Shown: one piece after another, positions 38,886-47,415 of the stretch
How the letters are laid out: the number at the start of each line of letters is the position of its first letter
How positions within the stretch are numbered: the stretch's first letter is position 1
Assembly: GCF_018860745.1 (NCBI RefSeq)
Contig: NZ_JAHKPY010000002.1
Coordinates: 434,001-498,000 of the forward strand
Length of the DNA stretch: 64,000 nt
Origin: Zobellia uliginosa
Lineage (GTDB): Bacteria; Bacteroidota; Bacteroidia; Flavobacteriales; Flavobacteriaceae
Direction of reading: 5' to 3'
Translations under genes and position numbers: made by a program
The notes under the pieces: generated by a model
Told to the model about the DNA's origin: nothing
Seen by the model: the letters and a program-made list of their open reading frames with translations, nothing else
Databases searched by the model: none

Positions 38886-40157
38886 TTACCTGTGTATGGT
38901 TTGTGTACGGTCAGGCCCTACAGAAACTATTTTAATTGGCACTTCAAGTTCTTTTTCCAAGAAATCAATGTATGCCTGTAGCGTATCAGGTAACTGGTCT
39001 GCGCTGCTCATTTTTGTAAGGTCTTCTTTCCAACCTTTCATTTCTGAATATATAGGCGTTACGTTTTCTGCTTCAATATTAAAAGGAAGGTGTTCTATTT
39101 TATCACCTTTGTAATTGTAAGCTGTACAGATTTTTAAGGTGTCAAATCCACTTAATACATCGGCTTTCATCATCATCAATTCGGTTACCCCGTTAATGAT
39201 AACGGCATATTTTAAAGCAACAAGGTCTAACCAACCACATCTTCTGGGACGGCCGGTAGTAGCACCAAACTCATTACCAACACGAGCCATAGTTTCACCA
39301 TCTTCATCAAAAAGTTCTGTTGGGAAAGGACCGCTACCTACTCTAGTTGTGTAAGCTTTAAAAATACCTTTTACGTCACCTATTTGGTTTGGGGCAACCC
39401 CAAGACCTGTACAGGCTCCTGCAGCAGTAGTATTACTAGAGGTAACAAAAGGGTAGGTTCCAAAATCAATATCCAATAAAGAACCTTGTGCACCTTCTGC
39501 CAATATTTTCTTTCCGCTTTTTTGAGCTTGGTAAAGATATTCCTCGCTGTCAATAAAGCTTAATTGTTTTAATTCTTCAATAGATTCAAAGAAATCTTTT
39601 TCCAACTCCGCTAAATCATACTGAATATCTACATTATAATAAGCAATCATGGCTTCGTGCTTATTGGCCAAGTTGCGGTATTTTTCTTTCCAATCAGACA
39701 TTTCAAGGTCACCTATACGCATTCCGTTGCGCCCTGTTTTGTCCATATAGGTTGGTCCAATACCTTTAAGGGTAGAACCGATCTTAGCCTTGCCTTTGCT
39801 GGCCTCGGATGCGGCATCTAACAAACGGTGCGTAGGCAGGATAAGATGTGCCTTTCTTGATATGAGCAATTTAGACTTTACGTCTAAATTGAATTTTTTT
39901 AATGCGTCTAACTCTTTTTTGAAGATTACCGGATCTATTACCACTCCGTTACCAACAATGTTTAAAGCGTTTTTGTGGAAAATGCCCGAAGGTATGGTGT
40001 GCAATACATGTTTAATACCGTCAAATTCCAAGGTGTGTCCTGCATTTGGACCCCCTTGAAATCTTGCAATGATGTCATAACCTGTTGTAAGTACATCAAC
40101 GATTTTTCCTTTTCCTTCGTCTCCCCACTGTAATCCTAACAATAAATCTACTGCCAT
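38886..40157 (-). CDS. purA: Adenylosuccinate synthetase PurA
   Basis: 423 residues, standard length. It joins IMP and aspartate with GTP on the way to AMP. The N-terminal GTP loop GLQWGDEGKGK with catalytic Asp13 and the GGPNAGHT block with His42 are intact, as are the TTRVGSGPFPTE and TTGRPRRCGW blocks. It starts 12 nt after the fur-like gene, so the two are probably one transcript, tying a purine gene to a metal or peroxide regulator. Confidence 0.98.
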   Translation of the reverse strand: MAVDLLLGLQWGDEGKGKIVDVLTTGYDIIARFQGGPNAGHTLEFDGIKHVLHTIPSGIFHKNALNIVGNGVVIDPVIFKKELDALKKFNLDVKSKLLISRKAHLILPTHRLLDAASEASKGKAKIGSTLKGIGPTYMDKTGRNGMRIGDLEMSDWKEKYRNLANKHEAMIAYYNVDIQYDLAELEKDFFESIEELKQLSFIDSEEYLYQAQKSGKKILAEGAQGSLLDIDFGTYPFVTSSNTTAAGACTGLGVAPNQIGDVKGIFKAYTTRVGSGPFPTELFDEDGETMARVGNEFGATTGRPRRCGWLDLVALKYAVIINGVTELMMMKADVLSGFDTLKICTAYNYKGDKIEHLPFNIEAENVTPIYSEMKGWKEDLTKMSSADQLPDTLQAYIDFLEKELEVPIKIVSVGPDRTQTIHR

Positions 40158-40169
40158 TTAAAATTTTGG

Positions 40170-40625
40170 TTAGCTGTTCGTGTTTTCTTTTTTATTTCGA
40201 GTACCATAAAAATAAAGGGAGTGTGTATTGATTTTAATATCAAAAACTTCCTCAATGGTTTTCTTTATAGATTGAATACGAGGGTCGCAGAACTCCATAA
40301 CCTCACCTGTATCGGTTAAAATAACATGGTCATGTTGACGGTCAAAATATGATTTCTCGTATTGAGCCTGATTTTTACCAAATTGATGCTTGCGAACCAG
40401 TTTACACTCTAATAAAAGTTCAATGGTGTTGTAGAGTGTAGCGCGACTAACCCTGTAATTCTTATTCTTCATATTTATGTACAGCGACTCAATGTCAAAA
40501 TGCTCTTCGCTGTCATAAATTTCTTGAAGTATGGCATAGCGTTCGGGTGTTTTTCTATGCCCGTTCTCTTCTAAAAAAGTAGTGAAAACGTTTTTTACGA
40601 TTTCTTGATTTTTGTTGGCTGCCAT
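40170..40625 (-). CDS. Fur-family transcriptional regulator
   Basis: 151 residues from the ATG at 40625; the frame can be extended to a TTG at 40646, but that lies at the predicted transcription start. The winged-helix part (about 1-80) holds KTPERYAIL and [15 protein letters not shown]; the dimerisation part holds [15 protein letters not shown] with the regulatory-metal histidines. The structural zinc CxxC pair of classical Fur is absent (the position reads ILTDTGE). Iron, zinc or peroxide sensing (Fur, Zur or PerR type) cannot be told apart. A 12-bp perfect palindrome sits upstream of its -7 box. Confidence 0.92.
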   Translation of the reverse strand: MAANKNQEIVKNVFTTFLEENGHRKTPERYAILQEIYDSEEHFDIESLYINMKNKNYRVSRATLYNTIELLLECKLVRKHQFGKNQAQYEKSYFDRQHDHVILTDTGEVMEFCDPRIQSIKKTIEEVFDIKINTHSLYFYGTRNKKENTNS

Positions 40626-40650
40626 CACTAGGGTTATATTCGTCAATCCG

Positions 40651-40658
40651 CAAAGGTA
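40651..40658 (-). promoter_or_regulatory. -7 box for fur-like/purA
   Basis: Complement reads TACCTTTG, an exact TAnnTTTG match 25 nt before the preferred ATG start at 40625. No TTG is found at normal -33 spacing. Confidence 0.6.
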
Positions 40659-40672
40659 CGGTTATATTTTAA

Positions 40673-40684
40673 TTAGAATTCTAA
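40673..40684 (-). promoter_or_regulatory. Palindromic operator candidate ahead of the fur-like gene
   Basis: TTAGAATTCTAA is a perfect 12-bp palindrome centred about 24 nt upstream of the -7 box, overlapping the stop codon of relA/spoT. Its half-site resembles Fur/PerR-type boxes (TTATAAT/TTAGAAT half-sites), so autoregulation by the adjacent regulator is plausible. Confidence 0.45.
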
Positions 40685-42885
40685 ATTCTTGTGACTTTAT
40701 CTATTCCGTTTATTTTCTTGAGATTCGCCATCAATTTTTTCAGAATACCATTGTTCTTGACAACCACGGTAATCGCGCCTTTAAAAGTTCCCCCATCCGT
40801 ACTAAAGTTAAGGTTCCTTATGTTTACATGCATATCATCTGAAATAACTTCTGTAATCTCACTTACCAGACCAAGATTATCTATACCCGTTAAACGAATT
40901 TCAGACAAGAACTCTTCTTGGCTGGAATCAATCCACTTGGCACTAATGATACGATACGCGTAATTGGACTGAAGCTGTATGGCATTGGGGCAATTTTTCT
41001 TATGGACTTTAATTCCTTCGTTTACACTAACAAAACCAAAAACAGGATCTCCGGGAATAGGGTTACAGCAAGGGGCAAGTTTATATTCCAACTTTTCTTC
41101 TTCCTTACCAAAAACAAGTACATCGTATTTAGCCGTAATCTCCTCTTTTTGAATCTCTAAAGGATTGGGATTTCTTCGTATTTTATTCTTGAAGAAACTA
41201 ATGAAAGCGTTGGAGTAAGACGATGAAAAGTCTTTTAGCATCTGGTTGTCAATAGAACCAATACCCACTCTATAAAAAAGGTCTAAGCTGGTTTTTAATT
41301 TAAAGTAAGTGACCATCTTATTAATGGAATCTTCATTAAGTGCAACCTTCTGAGATTTTAATTTTCTTCTCAAAATTTCTTTGCCTTCTTCGGCAACCGA
41401 CTTTTTCTCTTCTCTTAAAGAGGATTTTATTTTGGCTCTTGCTCTAGCCGTAGTGGCATAATCCAACCAGTTTTGATTAGGTTTGGCCTGAGCGGAAGTT
41501 ATGATTTCTACTTGGTCTCCGCTATTTAAAGTTGTATTTAAAGGTACTAGTTTACCGTTTACCTTTGAGCCTCTGGTTCGCATACCTACTTCTGTGTGTA
41601 TGTTGAAGGCAAAGTCTAAAGGCGTGGCACCTTTGGGTAAGGATTTAAGTTCCCCCTTGGGTGTAAATACAAAAATTTCTTTGGCGTAAAGGTTCAGTTT
41701 AAACTCTTCAACAAAATCTACTGCATTGGTATTGGCATTTTCAAGCGCTTCTTGTAATCGATTGAGCCATACCTCAATACCTTGTTCTTTTTGGTCGCCA
41801 TGTTTATACTTAAAGTGCGCAGCATATCCTTTTTCAGCAATTTCATGCATACGCTCACTACGTATCTGTACTTCAACCCATCTGCCTTTTGGCCCCATTA
41901 CCGTAATGTGCAATGCTTCGTAGCCCGTGGATTTAGGCGACGATATCCAGTCACGAAGCCTTACAGGATTAGGAGTAAAGTGATCGGTTACAATAGAATA
42001 GATTTTCCAAGCCAAGAATTTTTCATTCTGCCGATCTGACTTATAAATTATGCGAATGGCAAATTTGTCATATATCTCATCAAAAGAAACATGCTGTGCC
42101 TTCATCTTTTTTCGGATAGAGAAAATAGATTTCATCCGTCCTTTTATGTAATAATTTAAACCCTCTTCTTTGAGTGATCTATCGATTACGCCAGAAAAAG
42201 CATCTATGTACGCCTGTTGGTCTTCTTTTGAATCTTCAATTTTACTCTTAATACCATTGTAGACATGGGGTTCTGTATACTTTAAACTAAGGTCTTCTAG
42301 CTCGGTCTTTATATTGTAAAGACCGATGCGGTGAGCTAATGGAGCATAGATATACAGAGTTTCTGACGCCATTTGTACCTGCTTGTGCTCGGGCATGGCA
42401 TCCATGGTAAGCATGTTATGATAACGGTCTGCAATTTTAATGATTATAACCCTAACATCATCATGTAGGGTGAGTAGCATTTTTCGGAAGTTTTCTGCTT
42501 GTTGAGAGGTGCTGGTGTCCTTTTTAAGATGAGCAATTTTGGTAAGTCCGTCTACAATGCGGGCTATAGTCTCACCAAACATACGTTCTATGTCATCTAG
42601 CGTATATTCAGAGTCCTCTACAACATCGTGAAGCAAGGCAGAGGCTATGGATGTAGCATCCAAACCAATTTCCGAAGCTACTATCGTTGCAACGGCAATA
42701 GGATGAAAAATATAGGCTTCACCTGATTTTCTACGTTGGGTTTTGTGTGCATCAACCGCAATCTCAAATGCAGAACGTATAAGCACTTTGTCATCATCAG
42801 AAAGATGTTGATAGCTAATACGCAGCAATTCTTTGTATTGCCTTGCAATCTCTTTGTTTTCCTTTTCTATAGCTTCCTGCGTCAT
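40681..42885 (-). CDS. RelA/SpoT family (p)ppGpp synthetase/hydrolase
   Basis: 734 residues from the ATG at 42885 (a longer start at 42906 adds seven residues). Order: HD hydrolase domain with HDVVEDSEYT and KIADRYHNM, synthetase domain (IIYKSDRQNEKFLAWKIYS ... SPKSTGYEALHITV), TGS domain (VFTPKGELKSLPKGATPLDFA), a helical/zinc-finger region with CCNPIPGD, and a C-terminal ACT domain. Both catalytic halves look intact, so it is likely bifunctional, as is usual for the single long Rsh of Bacteroidota. The stringent-response alarmone is made and destroyed by it in the cytoplasm. Confidence 0.97.
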   Translation of the reverse strand: MTQEAIEKENKEIARQYKELLRISYQHLSDDDKVLIRSAFEIAVDAHKTQRRKSGEAYIFHPIAVATIVASEIGLDATSIASALLHDVVEDSEYTLDDIERMFGETIARIVDGLTKIAHLKKDTSTSQQAENFRKMLLTLHDDVRVIIIKIADRYHNMLTMDAMPEHKQVQMASETLYIYAPLAHRIGLYNIKTELEDLSLKYTEPHVYNGIKSKIEDSKEDQQAYIDAFSGVIDRSLKEEGLNYYIKGRMKSIFSIRKKMKAQHVSFDEIYDKFAIRIIYKSDRQNEKFLAWKIYSIVTDHFTPNPVRLRDWISSPKSTGYEALHITVMGPKGRWVEVQIRSERMHEIAEKGYAAHFKYKHGDQKEQGIEVWLNRLQEALENANTNAVDFVEEFKLNLYAKEIFVFTPKGELKSLPKGATPLDFAFNIHTEVGMRTRGSKVNGKLVPLNTTLNSGDQVEIITSAQAKPNQNWLDYATTARARAKIKSSLREEKKSVAEEGKEILRRKLKSQKVALNEDSINKMVTYFKLKTSLDLFYRVGIGSIDNQMLKDFSSSYSNAFISFFKNKIRRNPNPLEIQKEEITAKYDVLVFGKEEEKLEYKLAPCCNPIPGDPVFGFVSVNEGIKVHKKNCPNAIQLQSNYAYRIISAKWIDSSQEEFLSEIRLTGIDNLGLVSEITEVISDDMHVNIRNLNFSTDGGTFKGAITVVVKNNGILKKLMANLKKINGIDKVTRI

Positions 42886-42988
42886 ATTCAAATAAAAATA
42901 GAACAATCTTAGCAGTCGTACAACAAAAATTATTCCTCTTTTTAGGCTATGACAGAAGTGTCCCTAATTCAAAATAAGTAGGTTGTCG

Positions 42989-44215
42989 CTATCTTTTTAA
43001 ATTTTGAATCCTGTCTAGAAGAGTGGGGTGAGAGTAGTGCATGAAAACAAACGCCGGATGTGGCGTAAGATTACTTAAGCTGTTCTTTGATAATTTTTTC
43101 AACGAAGTTATTAGTGGTAATGCGGCGTAAGTATCTTTTGCATAGTCATCTGCTTGGTATTCGAACTTTCTTGAAAAATGATTCATAATCAGCCCCGTGA
43201 TTTCAGAGATAGGGCTGTACAGAATACCAAAACCAATTAGTGCTGCATGAAAACTGGGTTGGGATACCCCAATTGCCGTAGATACTGCAGGATTATTTAT
43301 GAAAAGTGACAGGACAAATAAAGTAATACCAGTTAACACTAAGGAAGCTATGAGGTTAAAGATGATATGTTTCTTTTTGTAATGCCCTACTTCATGGGCC
43401 AAAACAGCAACAATTTCTTCTTCATCTAAATCATTGATAAGGGTATCGTAAAGCGTTACACGTTTTTCTTTACCAAAACCTGAGAAATAGGCATTCGCCT
43501 TAGTTGATCGTTTAGAGCCATCTATTACGAAAATATTGTCCAGCTCAAAACCAACGTTTTTGGCAAAGGCTTTAATTTTGGTTTTAAGACTTCCGTTTTC
43601 AAGCGGAGTTTGTTTATTAAAAAGTGGCACGATTAATTTGCTGTAAAAAAGATTCATGAAAATTGTAAAAACCGCTACAAGTCCCCAGGCATAAATCCAG
43701 AAAAAGGAACCTGCAAATTGAAAGAACCAAATTATCAAAGACAATATAATCCCGCCAATTACCACCATCATAAGCCATCCTTTTATTTTGTCTAAAAAGA
43801 AAGTACTTTTTGTAGTCTTGTTAAAACCATATTTTTCTTCCACAACAAAAGTTGAGTAGTATGAGAATGGAAGGATTGCAATATCACTTCCTATCATTAT
43901 GATACCAAAAAACAGCAAGGCCATGGGAATGGGGGCTGTAGTAACACTGCGTACCATTTGGTCTACCCATTCAAAACCACCAAAAATTAGAAAACCTAAA
44001 GTAAGAATTAGCGAAAAGGAAGATGTTAGCAATCCAAAACGATAGTTGGTTTTCTTGTAAGCTTGGGATTTCTTGTACTCCGCTTCGTCAAAAACATCGT
44101 TAAGTTCTTCTGGTATAGGGGCATTATAACGTTGGGCGTTCAGATAATCAAGAACAGTTTCCAATATAAATTGCAGCAAAAGAATTGCAATAATGATATA
44201 AAAAAGCTGGCTCAT
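42989..44215 (-). CDS. M48 family (Ste24/CAAX-prenyl-protease type) membrane metalloprotease
   Basis: 408 residues with several transmembrane segments before the protease domain. Zinc-binding HEVGH has His274, Glu275 and His278, and the third ligand lies in the EYQADDYA block. This layout matches the Ste24 peptidase family M48A. In bacteria these enzymes degrade misfolded membrane proteins or act in quality control; prenylated substrates are not expected. It lies 51 nt downstream of the RNA methyltransferase gene and 82 nt upstream of relA/spoT, all on the minus strand. Confidence 0.95.
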   Translation of the reverse strand: MSQLFYIIIAILLLQFILETVLDYLNAQRYNAPIPEELNDVFDEAEYKKSQAYKKTNYRFGLLTSSFSLILTLGFLIFGGFEWVDQMVRSVTTAPIPMALLFFGIIMIGSDIAILPFSYYSTFVVEEKYGFNKTTKSTFFLDKIKGWLMMVVIGGIILSLIIWFFQFAGSFFWIYAWGLVAVFTIFMNLFYSKLIVPLFNKQTPLENGSLKTKIKAFAKNVGFELDNIFVIDGSKRSTKANAYFSGFGKEKRVTLYDTLINDLDEEEIVAVLAHEVGHYKKKHIIFNLIASLVLTGITLFVLSLFINNPAVSTAIGVSQPSFHAALIGFGILYSPISEITGLIMNHFSRKFEYQADDYAKDTYAALPLITSLKKLSKNSLSNLTPHPAFVFMHYSHPTLLDRIQNLKR

Positions 44216-44266
44216 TAGATAACTGTTTTAGAAATGTTGGGGTTGGTATGGTGAAAAAAACAAAAT

Positions 44267-45079
44267 TTATTGGAAATTCCTTTGTCTTTTAGCCTCAAAG
44301 ATAAGAATAGCTGCTGACACAGATACGTTCATGGAATCTATCTCACCTTGCATAGGTATGATTAGATTTTGTTTTGAGTTATTGAGCCAATCTTCTGAAA
44401 GTCCGTCTGCTTCTGTTCCAACCACGATAGCAGAGCCGGGGTTGAAATCGGTTTTAATATAACTCTCGGAAGCAGAAAGGGCTGCACAATAGATATTTAT
44501 ATTCTTTCTTTTTAGGAACTGAATAACTTCAGAGGTGCTGCCCATGGCTATATTATTGGTAAAAACACAACCCACACTAGACCGTATAATATTAGGGTTG
44601 TATAGGTCTGTTTTAGGGTTAGCTATGATAACCGCATCAAGATTTGCAGCATCAGCCGTGCGTAGAAGAGCGCCAATGTTACCCGGTTTTTCTGGGGCCT
44701 CAGCCACTAGTATAAGCGGATTGTTGGTTCTTAAAGATAATTCGCTCAACAATGTGGGTTTCTCTTTTGCAATGGCCAAAACACCTTCCGTAGTTTGTCT
44801 GTATGCTAGTTTTTGATAAATATCCTTGGTTATTTCTATATAATCGGGAGCGGATTTGCTGTTTTGTAAAAGAGAAAAGATGGCATCTTCATTGATTAAC
44901 TCTGAATAAAAAAAAACCATTTCAAAATTATAACCTCCTTTTATGGCCAATTGAATTTCTCGGATACCTTCAATAATGAAAAGTCCGGTTTTCTTACGTT
45001 CTCTGGATTTCTCCTTTAAAAGTAGTACTTTCTTTACCAGTGAATTTTGTAAGCTAGAGATTTGCTTGGTGCTGTGCAT
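44267..45079 (-). CDS. TrmH/SpoU family RNA 2'-O-methyltransferase
   Basis: 270 residues. An N-terminal substrate-binding part (KSRERKKTGLFIIEGIREI) is followed by a SPOUT domain with the three family motifs NIGALLRTAD, VVGTEADGLS and PMQGEIDSMNVSVSAAIL. It methylates rRNA or tRNA ribose using SAM; the target base is not predictable. The ATG at 45079 lies at the predicted transcription start given by the -7 box at 45084-45091, so the mRNA may have no leader. Confidence 0.95.
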   Translation of the reverse strand: MHSTKQISSLQNSLVKKVLLLKEKSRERKKTGLFIIEGIREIQLAIKGGYNFEMVFFYSELINEDAIFSLLQNSKSAPDYIEITKDIYQKLAYRQTTEGVLAIAKEKPTLLSELSLRTNNPLILVAEAPEKPGNIGALLRTADAANLDAVIIANPKTDLYNPNIIRSSVGCVFTNNIAMGSTSEVIQFLKRKNINIYCAALSASESYIKTDFNPGSAIVVGTEADGLSEDWLNNSKQNLIIPMQGEIDSMNVSVSAAILIFEAKRQRNFQ

Positions 45080-45083
45080 ATCG

Positions 45084-45091
45084 CAAATGTA
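45084..45091 (-). promoter_or_regulatory. -7 box for the RNA methyltransferase gene
   Basis: Complement reads TACATTTG, exact match to TAnnTTTG, only 4 nt before the ATG at 45079. No clear -33 element. Confidence 0.5.
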
Positions 45092-45141
45092 AATAAAAGT
45101 GGAATTGTTCGACCCATGTACCTAAAACTAAAAACAAACGC

Positions 45142-45942
45142 ATGAAATTATTTATTACGATTTTATTGGCCTTGGCATTAACGAAATGTAAAGAAGCACC
45201 AAAGCAAAGTGCATCTCTAAAAAACGAATCAGAAACAGAAATTATTAAAGAAAGCAGCCCGTACCCTGAAGCACTGAATAAAATTTTTGATGCACATGGA
45301 GGCCTAAAGAACTGGAGAACAAAAAGAACTTTAAGTTTTGATTTGGTAAAGCCAAAGGGAAATGAAATACATACGGTAGATTTATATTCAAGAAAAGATA
45401 AAATCAAAATAGCACCTGCCACCATTGGCTTTGATGGAAATAATGTTTGGCTATTGGATGAGCAAAAGGCTTATAAAGGGAATGCTTCATTGTACCATAA
45501 CCTAATGTTTTACTTTTATGCTATGCCATTTGTTTTAGCAGATTCGGGAATAAACTATACCACTACGGAAGACTTAGAGTATGAAGGTAAAGGCTACCCA
45601 GGAGTTAAAATATCCTATAATAACGGGGTTGGGGCATCATCTAAGGATGACTACTATTTATACTATGACCCAAAAACCTACGAAATGGCATGGTTGGCCT
45701 ATACATTTACGTATGGATCGAATGAGAAATCAGACAAACTGAGCTTTATTCGTTATAATGATTGGGAAGATGTTAATGGCGTAAAGTTGCCAAAATCCAT
45801 TACTTGGTACGTAAATGACGGTAAATCAATAAAAGAGGTGAAAAATACCGCTAATTTTGAGAATAGTACACTAGTGGAAACCTCAAAACCGGCGAGTTTT
45901 TATGCTGTTCCTAAAAATGCAAAAGTCATCATAAACCCATAA
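45142..45942 (+). CDS. DUF6503-like lipoprotein
   Basis: 266 residues with an N-terminal hydrophobic stretch and a lipoprotein-like end ALTKC (Cys16), although Lys at -1 is not usual for signal peptidase II. The body starts with ALNKIFDAHGGLKNWRTKRTL and is beta-rich (LYSRKDKIKIAP, FDGNNVWLLDE), the pattern of the DUF6503 family of Bacteroidota envelope proteins. The likely fold resembles outer-membrane lipoprotein carriers; the function is unknown. It is divergent from the RNA methyltransferase gene with 62 nt between them. Confidence 0.83.
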   Translation: MKLFITILLALALTKCKEAPKQSASLKNESETEIIKESSPYPEALNKIFDAHGGLKNWRTKRTLSFDLVKPKGNEIHTVDLYSRKDKIKIAPATIGFDGNNVWLLDEQKAYKGNASLYHNLMFYFYAMPFVLADSGINYTTTEDLEYEGKGYPGVKISYNNGVGASSKDDYYLYYDPKTYEMAWLAYTFTYGSNEKSDKLSFIRYNDWEDVNGVKLPKSITWYVNDGKSIKEVKNTANFENSTLVETSKPASFYAVPKNAKVIINP

Positions 45943-45990
45943 AGGTTCCTAATTTTTTAAGTACCTTGTATCTTTAAATTTTATTTGAAT

Positions 45991-46233
45991 ATGGAGATTT
46001 TATTATTTGGTATAGCTAAAGATATAGTAGGTAGGTCATCCTTTCGTTTTGAGGAAGGTGATGAGGTACCCAAATCGGTTTTGGAATTAAAGCAAAAACT
46101 AAATAATAGCTTTCCGGATTTCGGGAAGCTTTCTTCTTTAGCAATAGCTGTAAACAGTGAGTATGCTCAAGATGGTAAAAGCTTGCAAAGAGGTGACGAA
46201 ATAGCTGTCATTCCCCCAGTTAGCGGTGGGTAA
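45991..46233 (+). CDS. moaD: Molybdopterin synthase small subunit MoaD
   Basis: 80 residues from the ATG at 45991 (a TTG two codons upstream is less likely). Beta-grasp protein ending in the required Gly-Gly (VSGG), whose thiocarboxylate gives sulfur to molybdopterin. The start MEILLFGIAKDIVG and the AVNSEYA...DEIAVIPPVSGG end are typical. It opens a molybdenum-cofactor gene group; the large subunit MoaE is not in the window. Confidence 0.93.
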   Translation: MEILLFGIAKDIVGRSSFRFEEGDEVPKSVLELKQKLNNSFPDFGKLSSLAIAVNSEYAQDGKSLQRGDEIAVIPPVSGG

Positions 46234-46361
46234 TATAAACAAGAAATTAGTTGTATAAATATACAAAATAGAGTTAGCCAGGATGTTCTGGATAAATAGA
46301 AGTCGAGAAAAAAATAATAGTGTTTTCGCCAAATCAAATACTTCAATTGTAGTATAAATTC

Positions 46362-46835
46362 ATGGAAAAAAAGCTCTCACATATAGATGCCTCTGGAAAC
46401 GCGGCAATGGTAGATGTGTCCGATAAGAAAGTAACAGCTAGAACAGCTAGGGCTTTTGGCCGGGTTGAATTTCCTAAGGACGTTTTTGAAACGTTGGCTG
46501 GTCAAGATTTTTTGGGTAAAAAAGGAAGTATAATTCAAACGGCGGTTATTGCGGGTATTCAAGCGGTAAAAAAAACATCGGAACTTATTCCGCTTTGCCA
46601 TCAAATAAATCTGTCAAAAGTACATGTTAATATAGAACCTAAAGGTCAGGCTCTGGAGATTAGTTGCACCGTTAAATGTACTGAAAAAACAGGGGTTGAG
46701 ATGGAAGCACTAACAGGGGTGTCCGTTAGCGCATTAACTATCTATGACATGTGCAAGGCACTTTCCCATGATATAAAGATTACGAATATTCAGTTAAAGG
46801 AAAAAACAGGAGGAAAGAATGATTATAGGTCCTAA
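46362..46835 (+). CDS. moaC: Cyclic pyranopterin monophosphate synthase MoaC
   Basis: 157 residues, normal length. It forms cyclic pyranopterin phosphate from the MoaA product. Active-site elements include LCHQINL with His80, MEALTGVSVSALTIYDM with Asp129, and Lys132. It lies 128 nt after moaD and overlaps mobA by 17 nt in a different frame. MoaA, the radical SAM enzyme that makes its substrate, is not encoded in the window. Confidence 0.97.
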   Translation: MEKKLSHIDASGNAAMVDVSDKKVTARTARAFGRVEFPKDVFETLAGQDFLGKKGSIIQTAVIAGIQAVKKTSELIPLCHQINLSKVHVNIEPKGQALEISCTVKCTEKTGVEMEALTGVSVSALTIYDMCKALSHDIKITNIQLKEKTGGKNDYRS

Positions 46836-47415
46836 AATATATGGCTTAGTGCTTGCTGGTGGTAAAAGCACTCGCATGGGAAAAGATAAAGGGTTGATTC
46901 CGTATCACGGTATGCCACAACGGGATTATTTATATAATCTATTAGGTCGTGTATGTGATAAAACATTTATGAGCATTAGACCAGAGCAGCAGAATGAAAT
47001 TGAAGATAATATAGAGGTGATTATAGATGAGGATAAATTTAGAGGACCCTACAACGGACTTTTATCTGCACACGCAAAACATCCTGATGCTGCGTGGTTG
47101 GTTTTGGCCTGTGACCTGCCTCTAATGGACCTATTAGCTTTGCAAGAGTTAATAGCTGCTCGAGACCCAAATAAGGTAGCAACTTCATTTGCCCAAAAGG
47201 AAGATCCATTACCTGAACCTCTTTGTGCTATATGGGAGCCAAAGGCTTTTGAAGAAAGCCTTTCTTATCTGGCAAACGGGAACGGTACCTGTCCTAGAAA
47301 ATATTTAATAAATAGTGAAGTGAAATTAGTTTTCCCTACGAATCCTAACGTGCTTTTGAATGCCAATTCCGAAGAGGAATATAAAGAAGCCGTATTGAAA
47401 CTAGCTGTGGAATGA
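46819..47415 (+). CDS. mobA: Molybdenum cofactor guanylyltransferase MobA-like
   Basis: 198 residues with a nucleotidyltransferase loop LAGGKSTRMGKDKG (12-25) and LACDLPLMD metal-binding Asp. The family links GMP to molybdopterin to make the guanine dinucleotide cofactor, so the host probably has at least one MGD-type oxidoreductase. It overlaps moaC by 17 nt and the following E1 gene by 4 nt (ATGA). Confidence 0.93.
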   Translation: MIIGPKIYGLVLAGGKSTRMGKDKGLIPYHGMPQRDYLYNLLGRVCDKTFMSIRPEQQNEIEDNIEVIIDEDKFRGPYNGLLSAHAKHPDAAWLVLACDLPLMDLLALQELIAARDPNKVATSFAQKEDPLPEPLCAIWEPKAFEESLSYLANGNGTCPRKYLINSEVKLVFPTNPNVLLNANSEEEYKEAVLKLAVE

